A stretch of 64,000 nucleotides of DNA from CAZMZW01 sp964571135. Its GTDB lineage: Bacteria > Chloroflexota > Anaerolineae > Anaerolineales > Anaerolineaceae. The position numbers and the translations under genes are program-made. The stretch is from positions 558,001 to 622,000 of the forward strand of contig CAZMZW010000001.1 of the NCBI GenBank assembly GCA_964571135.1, in the 5' to 3' direction. A model generated the notes under the pieces. The model did no database searches. It was given only the letters and a program-made list of their open reading frames with translations, and was not told where the DNA came from. Of the stretch, positions 25,571 to 34,827 are shown piece by piece (the first letter of the stretch is position 1; each line of letters begins with the position of its first letter).

Positions 25571-27916
25571 GTGACTAGAAACACCAAAAGCCGAAGCAAT
25601 CCCAAAAAACCTCCTCTGATTTCTTTCAATTTTCCAGGTGGAAAAGGTCGTAAAAATACCTCTGCTCAGAAATTAGTCCGCCAGGTCAAACGAATTTCAC
25701 CTGAGCGCAAATTGGACATTTTGGGTATTGGCCTGACACTTTTTGGATTACTTTCACTGGTCAGTCTTTTTACCGGTGGAGAGGGCGGACTATTTGGGGG
25801 AATTTCAAAAATATTACAGCAGATTGCAGGTTTTTGCGCCTTTTTATTGCCAATTGTTTTCGTCGTTCTTGGAATCTGGTTGGTATTTCGCAATGAGAAT
25901 CGTTTACCCGTGATCTCCAGCGAAAGATTGCTTGGAATCGTATTATTGACTTTTAATATTTTTACCTGGATGCACTGGATTTCCGGTGGAGGGTGGGCTC
26001 TGGTCCAATCTGGCACCGGCGGCGGGGTTCTGGGGGCAGTCTTTGAACGAATTCTGACACTCACTCTTGGAGATCTGGGAGGATTTGTAGTGCTATTAGC
26101 CTGGTCGCTGATTGCGCTTGCCCTGGCTTTTGATATTTCCATTCCGGATATTTTTCGCAATCTTTCCCATTCAGCCAGTAAAACTAAAAATCTGGTGACG
26201 GAAGGGGTGAATAAAATAACTCCCCCCAAGCTCGTTAAGGATAAGGAAAAGTTGGGCAATAGTTCTTCATCTCTTGAAGATGCTGGATTCATCCCGCTCA
26301 ATGAACTTAAGAATTCACGACTCTCTCTGAAATCATTAAGCCGAAAACTCGACAAACGAGGCAGTCAAAACCTTAATAAAACTTTCACCCAAACCAAGCC
26401 AGAGAGTTTTCCTCAACCTGGTCTCCAAATTCATCGACGTTCTTCGAACTCATTGATTCGTCCGCCGCTCATTACCGAGATGCTGGATCAACCTAATAAA
26501 ATAAATTTTCAAGCAGACCTGGATAAACATCGGGCAAAAATCATTGAAGAGACTTTAGCTTCAATGGGTGCGCCCTCCACAGTTGTTGAAATTCATCATG
26601 GTCCCACCTTTACCCAGTTCTGTCTGGAACCGGGTTTACTGGATCGCCGGATCGGACCAAAAAGGGTGGGGGTGAATAAAATCAGCAGCCATGCTGGTGA
26701 TTTAGCCCTTGCACTTTCGGTGCGCAGCGTCAGGATGGAAACACCCGTGCCGGGTAAATCTTATATCGGCATTGAAGTGCCTAATAATGATTTTGAACTT
26801 GTATCCTTGAGAGAAGGAATGGAAAGTGAAACTTTCCATAACAAACATGGTGAGCTGAAGTTTGTCCTTGGGAAGGACGTTTCTGGAAAATCGTATACCG
26901 CATCCCTGGCGGAAATGCCTCATTTAATGATCGCCGGTTCGACAGGTTCGGGTAAGTCTGTGTGCTTAAATTCCATCCTAACCTGTTTTTTAATGCAGTA
27001 CTCACCGGATGAATTTAAACTGCTCTTGATTGATCCAAAAAGAGTGGAATTGACCAACTATAACGGCATTCCCCACTTGATGAATCCAGTAATTGTTGAT
27101 GCTGAAAAAGTACCTGGATATTTAAAATGGCTGGTCAGGGAAATGGACAGACGCCTTGAGGAATTTAAAGGTTTGAAAGTCAGGGACATCTCCGAATATA
27201 ATACCACGCAAAAAGTGAAGATACCTTTTATTGTCCTGGCTATCGATGAATTGGCAACATTGATGATGCTTTCACCTATTGAAACTGAAACTTCTTTGAA
27301 CCGCCTGGCTGAAATGGCCCGCGCAACCGGAATTCATATCATTATTGCCACCCAGCGCCCTTCCGTGGATGTAATTACCGGAAAAATTAAAGCCAATTTT
27401 CCCACACGGATCGCATTTGCCGTGGTTTCTGGTACAGACAGCCGCGTGGGAATCGATAAAAGCGGGGCAGACCGCCTGGTGGGTAAAGGGGATATGCTCT
27501 TCCATTCGCCGGAAATGGGAGTGCCTAAACGGCTTCAGGGGGTATTTGTTGCAGATCATGAGATTGAACGAGTAATTGCCTATTGGAAAAAAATTGGTGA
27601 GGAACAGAAAAAACAGGACCAGGTATTGGGAAAAGAACCCGGGGTTGAATATAAGGCATTTTCTGATCAACCTCATATTCCATTGAAAGAACTTGAAATG
27701 GATGGTGAGGATGAGATGCTCCAAAAAGCGATAGAAGTCGTCCGCAAGGAAGAACGTGCATCCATTTCCCTTCTTCAGCGTAAATTATCCATTGGATATA
27801 TGCGGGCGGCGCGGATGGTGGAGAAATTGGAACAAATGGACATTATTGGCAAACCGGACCCGGGCTCCGGGGTAAGGCCGGTGCTGGATTTTGGAGAGAA
27901 CGATATTAAAGATTAA
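25571..27916 (+). CDS. ftsK: FtsK/SpoIIIE DNA translocase
   Basis: A 781-aa septal DNA pump that moves chromosome ends during division. Residues about 45-195 hold four membrane segments and about 200-310 form a linker. The RecA-like motor follows, with Walker A GSTGSGKSVCLN (near 460), LIDPKRVELTNYNGIPHL and Walker B FIVLAIDELATLMM. The C-terminal winged-helix gamma domain (about 715-770, QRKLSIGYMRAARMVEKLEQ) would read polarity sequences. The start codon is GTG at 25571 with little ribosome site. A bidirectional terminator closes the gene. Confidence 0.95.
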   Translation: MTRNTKSRSNPKKPPLISFNFPGGKGRKNTSAQKLVRQVKRISPERKLDILGIGLTLFGLLSLVSLFTGGEGGLFGGISKILQQIAGFCAFLLPIVFVVLGIWLVFRNENRLPVISSERLLGIVLLTFNIFTWMHWISGGGWALVQSGTGGGVLGAVFERILTLTLGDLGGFVVLLAWSLIALALAFDISIPDIFRNLSHSASKTKNLVTEGVNKITPPKLVKDKEKLGNSSSSLEDAGFIPLNELKNSRLSLKSLSRKLDKRGSQNLNKTFTQTKPESFPQPGLQIHRRSSNSLIRPPLITEMLDQPNKINFQADLDKHRAKIIEETLASMGAPSTVVEIHHGPTFTQFCLEPGLLDRRIGPKRVGVNKISSHAGDLALALSVRSVRMETPVPGKSYIGIEVPNNDFELVSLREGMESETFHNKHGELKFVLGKDVSGKSYTASLAEMPHLMIAGSTGSGKSVCLNSILTCFLMQYSPDEFKLLLIDPKRVELTNYNGIPHLMNPVIVDAEKVPGYLKWLVREMDRRLEEFKGLKVRDISEYNTTQKVKIPFIVLAIDELATLMMLSPIETETSLNRLAEMARATGIHIIIATQRPSVDVITGKIKANFPTRIAFAVVSGTDSRVGIDKSGADRLVGKGDMLFHSPEMGVPKRLQGVFVADHEIERVIAYWKKIGEEQKKQDQVLGKEPGVEYKAFSDQPHIPLKELEMDGEDEMLQKAIEVVRKEERASISLLQRKLSIGYMRAARMVEKLEQMDIIGKPDPGSGVRPVLDFGENDIKD

Positions 27917-27918
27917 AT

Positions 27919-27948
27919 AAAAAGAGACTGGTTTAACCAGTCTCTTTT
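27919..27948. terminator. bidirectional terminator between ftsK and metK
   Basis: AAAAGAGACTGG and CCAGTCTCTTTT form a 12-bp stem with a short loop and T-runs on both strands. It serves the convergent ftsK and metK genes. Confidence 0.85.
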
Positions 27949-27966
27949 ACTATTAAACCTGTGGCC

Positions 27967-29175
27967 TTAGAGGCCGGCAGCAGCTTTCAAAGCGGCAGCA
28001 CGGTCAGTTTTTTCCCAGGTTAGATCCAGGTCATCGCGTCCAAAATGGCCATAGGCAGCCACCTGTCGGAAAATTGGTCGGCGCAGGTTTAGATCGCGGA
28101 TGATTGCTCCCGGGCGAAGGTCGAAATATTCGTTGATCAATTGGGCAATTTTCGCATCCGGAATTTTGCCGGTGTTAAAGGTTTCCACGTTGATGCTTAC
28201 TGGACGGGCAACACCGATCGCATAAGCCACTTCAATTTCTACGCGGTCAGCCAGGCCGGCAGCTACAATGTTCTTGGCCACCCATCGGCAGGCATATGCA
28301 GCTGAGCGGTCCACTTTCGTGGGATCCTTGCCGCTGAAACAGCCGCCTCCGTGCCGACCCATGCCGCCGTAGGTATCCACGATGATCTTTCGGCCGGTTA
28401 CCCCGGAATCACCCATTGGTCCGCCAATGACAAAGCGACCGGTGGGATTGACGAGATATCTGGTCTTTTCATCCAGCATATGCGCCGGGATCACCGGGCG
28501 GATCACATCTTCGATCACTTCTTCGTGAATTTGCGCTTGCGTCATCTCCGGGCTGTGCTGTGTACTGATCACAACAGTATCCACCCGCACTGGTTTTCCC
28601 TTGTGATATTCAATGGTTACCTGGCTTTTTCCGTCTGGGCGCAGCCATTTATGCGAACCATCTTTGCGTACTACACTGAGTCGGCGGGTAAGATTATGCG
28701 CCAGGTAAATAGGCATGGGCATCAAAGCCTTGGTTTCATTACAGGCGTAACCAAACATCATTCCCTGGTCGCCAGCTCCGATCGCTTCCACTTCGGCATC
28801 GGTCATCTCACCGCTCTTGGCTTCAGCGGCTTTATCCACCCCCAGGGCAATATCCCCGGACTGCTTGGACATGGCAGTGATGACTGCGCAGGTGTTGCCA
28901 TCAAACCCTTTGTCGGTATGGTCATATCCGATCTCATTCACCACTTTGCGCACCAGTTGGTCATAATTGATGACCGCATTGGTGGTGATCTCACCCAGCA
29001 GCATCACAAAGCCAGTTTTGGTGGCAGATTCACAGGCTACCCGTGAGCGCGGATCTTGTTCGATACAGGCATCCACTACCGCATCACTAACCTGGTCGCA
29101 CAATTTATCCGGGTGACCCTCAGTGACTGACTCGGATGTGAATAGATATTTCGGCGATTCCATAAAAGTATCCAT
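27967..29175 (-). CDS. metK: S-adenosylmethionine synthetase
   Basis: A 402-aa enzyme making S-adenosylmethionine from methionine and ATP. Signature segments: FTSESVTEGHPDKLCDQVSD, GAGDQGMMFGYA and GGGCFSGKDPTKVDRSAAY. Length is usual. The start is the ATG at 29175, nine bases after GGAGG; an internal ATG four codons later is less well placed. It is controlled by the SAM-I riboswitch directly upstream, a feedback loop. SAM made here feeds the many methyltransferases of this window. Confidence 0.97.
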   Translation of the reverse strand: MDTFMESPKYLFTSESVTEGHPDKLCDQVSDAVVDACIEQDPRSRVACESATKTGFVMLLGEITTNAVINYDQLVRKVVNEIGYDHTDKGFDGNTCAVITAMSKQSGDIALGVDKAAEAKSGEMTDAEVEAIGAGDQGMMFGYACNETKALMPMPIYLAHNLTRRLSVVRKDGSHKWLRPDGKSQVTIEYHKGKPVRVDTVVISTQHSPEMTQAQIHEEVIEDVIRPVIPAHMLDEKTRYLVNPTGRFVIGGPMGDSGVTGRKIIVDTYGGMGRHGGGCFSGKDPTKVDRSAAYACRWVAKNIVAAGLADRVEIEVAYAIGVARPVSINVETFNTGKIPDAKIAQLINEYFDLRPGAIIRDLNLRRPIFRQVAAYGHFGRDDLDLTWEKTDRAAALKAAAGL

Positions 29176-29199
29176 TTTAACTAACCTCCAAAAAAATAA

Positions 29200-29370
<171 letters not shown>

Positions 29371-29484
29371 CCGTTAGGGCTTTTCAGTTTGAACTTGTTG
29401 TTTTATATCATAACTATTTAATTATGTCAAATTCTGGGATTTCCACGACCTTATAATATAAATAAAGGGCAAATCTTGGAATCC

Positions 29485-30411
29485 CTAAGGTATTTCTTCG
29501 CGTTTGATTTGAAAGCTGTCAAAATCATGGACAAGGTGGGTATTGGTAAAAACCTTCAAAGCTTCCTTTTCAACATCCTTGTCACGGTATCGGCGGGAGA
29601 CATGGGTAATATAGAGTTGTTTAATATTGGCCTTTACTGCCAATTCGGCTGCTTCTCCCACGGTGAGATGCGAAAACTGCCGCGCCATTTCCTTTTCTTC
29701 CTCAAGGTACGTGCCTTCAATCACCAGCCCATCCGAGTCTTGGCAATAAGGGATCAGGCTGTTGATCTCGCCTGCATCACCGACCATCACCAGGCGCGTG
29801 CCGGGTTGGTGCTCACCCAAAACCATATCGGGTGATATCGTGCGTCCATCCGGTAAAGTCACGCTTTGTCCGTTCACCAGGTCGCGCCGCCAGGGTCCTT
29901 GAGGGATCGAGAGCGCTTCCGCTTTTTCCGAGAGAAATGGGCGCTTGCCTTTTTCCTCGAAAATGAAACCAAAACAATCTGGTCCGCGGTGGTTGACCGG
30001 GAACGCGGAAATGGAAAAATCATCTTCCTCCAAAACCAGACCAGTTTGTAAAGGGATCATTTTGATGGGAAATTGAGATTGAGCGCCACGGATGACCACC
30101 CGGTAGAGTAGGTCGCTGATCCGATCAAGGGCGGATTGCCCTGCATAAATTTCCAATTCACTGATCGCTTCCCACCGCAGATAAGTGGAAACCAGCCCGC
30201 CAATTCCAAGGATATGGTCCAGGTGGCTGTGAGTGATCAAGAGGCGATTGAGTCTTTTAAACCCAATCCCGGATTGAAGAATCTGGCGCTGAGTGCCTTC
30301 GCCACAGTCAACCAGGAAGCGATGCTCATTGTGTTTGACCACCTGGGATGGCAGACCGCGATGAATGGAAGGAGCTGATGCGGAAGTGCCGAGAAAGAGT
30401 ATTTCGAACAA
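29485..30411 (-). CDS. rnz: ribonuclease Z
   Basis: A 308-aa metallo-beta-lactamase-fold nuclease that removes 3' trailers from tRNA precursors. N-terminal LFLGTSASAPSIHRGLPS and LVDCGEGTQRQILQSG are RNase Z hallmarks. The zinc motif is THSHLDHILGIGGL (HxHxDH), with later ligands in MVGDAGEI and the C-terminal LYITHVSRRY. CCA is not encoded by the three tRNA genes in the window, so 3' processing by this enzyme is needed. It stands alone downstream of the metK leader on the same strand. Confidence 0.92.
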   Translation of the reverse strand: MFEILFLGTSASAPSIHRGLPSQVVKHNEHRFLVDCGEGTQRQILQSGIGFKRLNRLLITHSHLDHILGIGGLVSTYLRWEAISELEIYAGQSALDRISDLLYRVVIRGAQSQFPIKMIPLQTGLVLEEDDFSISAFPVNHRGPDCFGFIFEEKGKRPFLSEKAEALSIPQGPWRRDLVNGQSVTLPDGRTISPDMVLGEHQPGTRLVMVGDAGEINSLIPYCQDSDGLVIEGTYLEEEKEMARQFSHLTVGEAAELAVKANIKQLYITHVSRRYRDKDVEKEALKVFTNTHLVHDFDSFQIKREEIP

Positions 30412-30449
30412 AAGAGTTCCTTAATAAAGAATTTACTAATTTTACCTTA

Positions 30450-30487
30450 TCCGTTCGAGGGGTCGGGCTGCTGATTAAGAGTCAGTT
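30450..30487 (-). pseudogene. degenerate tRNA-Lys (CTT) 3'-half remnant
   Basis: On the minus strand AACTGACTCTTAATCAG is an intact tRNA-Lys anticodon arm (anticodon CTT), followed after exactly 12 bases by TCGAA, the spacing to the T-loop of a real tRNA. D-arm, acceptor stem and T-stem pairing are lost. It could be a decayed tRNA gene or the scar of an integration that duplicated a tRNA 3' half. Confidence 0.4.
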
Positions 30488-30587
30488 ACGAGAATAAAGA
30501 CAGCATCCATAGTACCCATACAATATCACTTGTAATGGATTCGATTTGCACAAGATCAGTAATGGGTTGACTAAGGGATACCTGCTC

Positions 30588-31097
30588 TTAAACAGGCAAA
30601 CCCTTGACCCCCTGAATCCCTTTAAGGGCGGCAATTTCACCAGCATGACTGTGTGATTGCGAAGCGGATAAGATCAGCATTTCAGCCACAGTGCGTTCTC
30701 CCCCTGCAAATTTCACCTTGCGGTCAAGTTCTTTGGTTGTCAGGGTGGCCAGATAGATATCTGTCGCAGCCCAAACTGCCAACTTGTAATCCAATAGCGG
30801 CTGGATAGGAATTAGTCTATTTTTAAATTCGCTCCAGTCTTCCCCAATGCTCGGCGGCTTTTGGACGCCTGTTTTTTCACTCCACGCCCCGCTCTCCCAC
30901 ACGCTTGGTTTGTCTTGGATGATTTTTTGAATGAAATTATCTTCCACGTTCATTAAGTGAATGAAGGTGGCACTGATGGTATTTGCCGTGCCGGGAGGCG
31001 CCCAGTTGAATAACTTCGGTGACATATCTTTCATAGTCCTGTCGACTGCGCGGCGGACTCCAGCCATTTCGCGCTGGATGTATTCAATGATATTCAT
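30588..31097 (-). CDS. DinB-family protein
   Basis: A 169-aa four-helix-bundle protein of the DinB/YfiT superfamily, cytoplasmic. Candidate metal-binding histidines are in FIHLMNVED (near residue 47) and in SQSHSHAGEIAALKG near the C-terminus, the positions expected for the family's His triad. Many members are thiol transferases that use bacillithiol or mycothiol; others have unknown roles. A ribosome site GGAG precedes the ATG. It is flanked by a 177-base gap on one side and 258 bases on the other and appears monocistronic. Confidence 0.75.
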   Translation of the reverse strand: MNIIEYIQREMAGVRRAVDRTMKDMSPKLFNWAPPGTANTISATFIHLMNVEDNFIQKIIQDKPSVWESGAWSEKTGVQKPPSIGEDWSEFKNRLIPIQPLLDYKLAVWAATDIYLATLTTKELDRKVKFAGGERTVAEMLILSASQSHSHAGEIAALKGIQGVKGLPV

Positions 31098-31355
31098 AAT
31101 GTTCTCCTTTTTAGGGTTCCAATTAATATTTTATTTTCAACAAAATGATACCCCTATTCATCAAAAAAAGATTTTCTTTTTGAAAAGATGCATCTGAGGG
31201 GTGATTAACATGGATTAAATCTTGAACCGACAATAAGGAGATTTCTGCTTGAACAGTATTTATCCAATATACATCCTCTGAAAAGTGTTTAAATAATGAA
31301 TATTATTTAATTTATCATGTAAAATAAATAGTAGGGAACAATCAGAACGGAAAAA

Positions 31356-31841
31356 ATGGATATAAAAATTATCGAGATCCAAAAACCTGAAGCGGTCAAT
31401 TTTATTTTAGGTCAAACTCATTTCATTAAAACTGTCGAAGACTTGCATGAAGCCCTGGTGACTGCCGTGCCGGGCATCAAATTTGGTCTGGCATTTTGCG
31501 AGGCATCCGGGAAATGCCTGGTGCGCTGGTCTGGAACAGATGAGGCCATGCTGGAACTGGCCAGGCAGAATGCGCTGGCAATCAGTGCCGGGCACAGTTT
31601 TATCATCTTCCTGGGTGAAGGTTTTTACCCTGTCAATATACTTAACACTGTCAAAGCATGCCCGGAAGTATGCCATATCTTTTGTGCGACGGCTAATCCT
31701 ACAAACGTGATCGTTGTGGACGCAGGCAAAGGAAGGGCGATACTGGGTGTGGTGGATGGAGAAAAATCCCGCGGACTTGAAGGGGAGGAGGATATTGCCT
31801 GGCGCCAGGACTTGTTGCGCAAATTTGGTTATAAAAAATAG
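31356..31841 (+). CDS. adenosine-specific kinase (DUF355 family)
   Basis: A 161-aa compact cytoplasmic protein. The sequence MDIKIIEIQKPEAVNFILGQTHFIKTVED, split by the HSFIIFLGEGFYPVNILN block near residue 90 and IFCATANPTNVIVVD near 115, is typical of the adenosine-specific kinase family first described in archaea. The final block GRAILGVVDGEKSRGLEGEED is the most conserved part. It could act in nucleoside salvage, which suits the nucleoside transporter and uridine phosphorylase in this window. Family assignment is firm; the substrate is by relation only. Confidence 0.8.
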   Translation: MDIKIIEIQKPEAVNFILGQTHFIKTVEDLHEALVTAVPGIKFGLAFCEASGKCLVRWSGTDEAMLELARQNALAISAGHSFIIFLGEGFYPVNILNTVKACPEVCHIFCATANPTNVIVVDAGKGRAILGVVDGEKSRGLEGEEDIAWRQDLLRKFGYKK

Positions 31842-31876
31842 GAATACAATTAATATTGAGGAGAGTTTTAAAAATC

Positions 31877-32860
31877 ATGAATAAAAAATTTATCATTATC
31901 ATTTCGCTTTTATTGGTCGGACTGATGGCAGGTTGTGATCAGATCCCCCAGGTGAAACAGCTTAAGGAAGCCTACTTGCAAACCCGTGTAGCGCAGCTTG
32001 TCACCCAGATGGTTACTAAAGAGGTCGTCAGGGAAGCCACCAAAGAAACCACGCAAGCGCCCAAGGACTTGCCTACAGCGACGTTAACCGAAACGCTGCC
32101 TTCTTTCCCCAAGGAAGCAACTGAAACCCCCATACCTCCTACTTTGACCACAGCTCCAACGTTTACGCCAATTTCGACCGCTATTCCAGCAACAGAAACT
32201 CCGACAGTCGCGCCAACGATAGCGCCGACTTTTACCCCTTTACCAACACAAAAATCCACCGATCCGGCAATTTACCTGGGTAAATCGATCTGGAATGATT
32301 CCTTCGATGAGAATAAAGGTTGGGCGGTGGATACGGATGCTTTTTCCAGCGCCTCCATTGCGAATGGTGTGATGACGCTTATTGCCAGGACTACCCTGGA
32401 TGCCTGGCGCCTGGCTCCCACCAGCAGCCTGGGCAATAATTACGTCGAGGCAATTTTCACTACCGGGGTTTGCCAGGCCAATGACCACTATGGTTTGATG
32501 TTCCGCGTGCCAGTGTTGGAAGTGGCTGACCAGGGATACCAGTTCGGCATTACCTGTGATGGGAGATATCTGTTGCGTAAATACGATGGAAAGGTTGGAG
32601 AGAATGGTTCGATGGTCTCTCTCATCCCCTGGACGATCAGCCCGGAGATCCGCGCCGGTTCCAACCAGACCAACCGCATTGGAATGATGACCATCAATGA
32701 CCGCTTGATCATGTTCATCAATGGCGTCCTTGTGGGTGAGTTTAAAGATAGTTCCTTCCCTCAAGGATATATTGGCTTCTTCCTGGGATCCAAGACCACC
32801 AAGAATTTCTCTATTAAGGTGGATAATCTGGCATATTGGTCAAATCCGACCGCACCTTGA
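31877..32860 (+). CDS. lipoprotein with Thr/Pro-rich stalk and jelly-roll domain
   Basis: A 327-aa surface lipoprotein of unknown function. Residues 1-17 form a signal peptide with lipobox LMAGC. Residues about 25-50 are helical with many Val/Thr, then 55-125 are a low-complexity Thr/Pro stalk (ATETPTVAPTIAPTFTPL). Residues 135-325 are beta-rich and resemble LamG or DUF1080-type carbohydrate-binding domains (SIWNDSFDENKGWAVD, GLMFRVP, GYIGFFLG). I start at the ATG at 31877 rather than the TTG at 31856. A binding role at the cell surface is likely; no catalytic site is seen. Confidence 0.6.
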   Translation: MNKKFIIIISLLLVGLMAGCDQIPQVKQLKEAYLQTRVAQLVTQMVTKEVVREATKETTQAPKDLPTATLTETLPSFPKEATETPIPPTLTTAPTFTPISTAIPATETPTVAPTIAPTFTPLPTQKSTDPAIYLGKSIWNDSFDENKGWAVDTDAFSSASIANGVMTLIARTTLDAWRLAPTSSLGNNYVEAIFTTGVCQANDHYGLMFRVPVLEVADQGYQFGITCDGRYLLRKYDGKVGENGSMVSLIPWTISPEIRAGSNQTNRIGMMTINDRLIMFINGVLVGEFKDSSFPQGYIGFFLGSKTTKNFSIKVDNLAYWSNPTAP

Positions 32861-32882
32861 TGGAATTAGAAATAAGATCTTT

Positions 32883-32912
32883 AAACAGCGCGCTAACAAT
32901 AGTGCGCTGTTT
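32883..32912 (+). terminator. 9-bp hairpin after the lipoprotein gene
   Basis: AAACAGCGC and GCGCTGTTT pair perfectly around a 12-base loop, 22 bases after the stop. The T-rich tail is short (TTT then GGATT), so it is a moderate terminator candidate. Confidence 0.5.
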
Positions 32913-32943
32913 GGATTAAAATTGGTTTAGAGGATTTCAGGTT

Positions 32944-33807
32944 GTGAATAATAAAATATTTTTTGGTGATAATCTTCCGATATTAAAAGAATTACCAGAT
33001 AGATCAATTAACCTGATTTATATTGATCCTCCTTTCAATACTGGCAAGCAGCAAACCCGTAAGCAGATCAAAACCATCCGTTCAGAAAAGGGCGACCGCA
33101 CCGGATTTCAGGGAAATCGCTATGACACCATCAGCATAGGCAAACAGGGTTACCTGGATAGTTTCGATGATTATCTGGCGTTTCTTGAGCCGCGGTTGCG
33201 GGAAGCCCACAGAATCTTAAAATCCAATGGAAGTCTCTTCTTTCATATCGATTACCGGGAGGTGCATTACTGTAAGGTCCTCCTCGACCAGATATTTGGG
33301 CGGGAATGTTTTCTAAATGAAATTATCTGGGCATACGATTATGGCGCCCGCACCCGTAAGAAATGGCCGCCCAAGCACGATAACATCCTCTGGTACGCCA
33401 AAGATCCAGCTAATTACATCTTCAATTATGAAGCGATTGAACGTATCCCTTACATGGCACCCGGTCTGGTGGGAGAGGAGAAAGCCAAACGAGGAAAACT
33501 GCCAACCGACACGTGGTGGCACACCATTGTTGGCACAAATTCAAAAGAAAAAACCGGTTACCCCACCCAAAAACCACTCGGGGTCATTCGCCGCATCATT
33601 CAAGCATCCTCTAACCCTGGTGAAACCGTGCTGGATTTTTTCGCCGGCAGCGGCACCATTGGCGCAGCCTGTTTGGAAATGGGACGAAATTTCATCTTGA
33701 TTGATAACAATATTCAATCCCTGCAAACGATGGCGAAAAGATTTGAAAATCAAAACAAGATTGAGTGGATCGATTTCAGCCCAATAAAACCAACATCAGA
33801 TAAATAA
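32944..33807 (+). CDS. orphan DNA (adenine-N6 or cytosine-N4) methyltransferase
   Basis: A 287-aa beta-class DNA methyltransferase: catalytic motif IV DPPF occurs first (YIDPPFNTGKQQ, residue about 28) and the SAM-binding motif I FFAGSGTIGAACLE comes near the C-terminus. The target-recognition region lies between, with HIDYREVHYCKVLLDQIFG as the conserved middle block. No restriction endonuclease gene is nearby, so it is a solitary enzyme, perhaps a regulator of replication or expression. Start codon GTG; the next in-frame ATG is too far inside. Target sequence and base are not predictable here. Confidence 0.85.
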   Translation: MNNKIFFGDNLPILKELPDRSINLIYIDPPFNTGKQQTRKQIKTIRSEKGDRTGFQGNRYDTISIGKQGYLDSFDDYLAFLEPRLREAHRILKSNGSLFFHIDYREVHYCKVLLDQIFGRECFLNEIIWAYDYGARTRKKWPPKHDNILWYAKDPANYIFNYEAIERIPYMAPGLVGEEKAKRGKLPTDTWWHTIVGTNSKEKTGYPTQKPLGVIRRIIQASSNPGETVLDFFAGSGTIGAACLEMGRNFILIDNNIQSLQTMAKRFENQNKIEWIDFSPIKPTSDK

Positions 33808-33862
33808 AGGCATTTGCGCAATTATGTGTCGGTTTTGCTGACATTCCCTGTCAAAATTCGGA

Positions 33863-34795
33863 TTATCCGTACAATTTCTTGTGGACCGGGCTTAAGGCGC
33901 TCACTTGTTCGGCTGCATGATAACTGGAGCGTACCAGCGGCTGGCTTTCCACCCATCGGAAGCCAATTTTCATCCCAAAATCCTTTAGTTCCTTAAATTC
34001 CTCAAGTGTGTAATAGCGTTCAATGGGCAGGTGGTGCCGGCTGGGCTGCAGGTACTGGCCAATGGTGAGGATATCCACATTCCATCCGCGCAATAATTGC
34101 ATTGTTTCTTTGATCTCTTCAATTGTCTCTCCCAATCCAACCATCAACCCGGATTTGGTTAATACTTCGCTATCCATTTTCTTGGCGTTGGTCAGCACGG
34201 CCTGAGTCCATTCCAGGTGATCCTGCGGCTGCACCTTGCTGAAAAGGCGCGGGATGGTTTCTATGTTGTGGTTGAGTATCTCCGGCCGCTCGTCCATCAC
34301 CAACTTGAGCGCTTCCAATTCACCCTTGAAATCCGGGATGAGCACCTCAATGGAACAGCCAGGTACCAGTTCACGGATGCGGCGAATGACAGCTGCAAAT
34401 ATCCTGGCGCCTCCCAGGTTGTCATCATCGCGGTCCACACTGGTGATAACGGCATGCTTGAGCTGCATGGCTTGCACTGCCTTTGCCACGCGTTCGGGTT
34501 CGTCGTAATCCAGGGGGAATGGTTTCCCGCGTTTCACGTCACAGAAGCCGCACCGTCGTGTGCAAATATCCCCCAGTATTAAAAAGGTGGCCGTTCCGCT
34601 ACCCCAGCATTCGCCCATATTGGGGCAGTTGGCTTCTTCGCAAACGGTGTGCAGTTCTTTGCGGTGCATCAGATCCCGTAAATGAGCAGTGGTTTCTCCA
34701 CTGGGTGCTTTAACTTTAATCCAATCCGGGCGCCGCTTGGGAGTGGTATCGATTGCTGCGGGGTCAATCCGCTCGCGGGTGGGTGATTTTGTCAT
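33863..34795 (-). CDS. lipA: lipoyl synthase
   Basis: A 310-aa radical-SAM enzyme that inserts two sulfurs into octanoyl groups on lipoyl domains. Auxiliary cluster cysteines are in CEEANCPNMGEC, the radical-SAM cluster is CTRRCGFC, and the C-terminal RSSYHA block supplies the serine ligand of the auxiliary cluster. Length is usual. No lipB or lipoate-dependent dehydrogenase gene is seen in this window, so its partner is elsewhere. It converges with the DNA methyltransferase gene and is divergent from the next small gene. Confidence 0.96.
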   Translation of the reverse strand: MTKSPTRERIDPAAIDTTPKRRPDWIKVKAPSGETTAHLRDLMHRKELHTVCEEANCPNMGECWGSGTATFLILGDICTRRCGFCDVKRGKPFPLDYDEPERVAKAVQAMQLKHAVITSVDRDDDNLGGARIFAAVIRRIRELVPGCSIEVLIPDFKGELEALKLVMDERPEILNHNIETIPRLFSKVQPQDHLEWTQAVLTNAKKMDSEVLTKSGLMVGLGETIEEIKETMQLLRGWNVDILTIGQYLQPSRHHLPIERYYTLEEFKELKDFGMKIGFRWVESQPLVRSSYHAAEQVSALSPVHKKLYG

Positions 34796-34827
34796 TGGGT
34801 ATATAATGAATTATTATAATTTGAATT

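Noticed and set aside
25666..26355. 229-codon open frame opposite ftsK
   Set aside because: Antisense shadow; composition is Ser/Arg/Pro-rich without any domain, and ftsK is clearly real.
28351..29046. 231-codon open frame opposite metK
   Set aside because: It lies wholly antisense to a highly conserved gene and its His-rich composition is a shadow of metK codons.
32240..32764. 174-codon open frame opposite the lipoprotein gene
   Set aside because: Antisense to the beta-rich domain of a gene with signal peptide and ribosome site; no domain seen.
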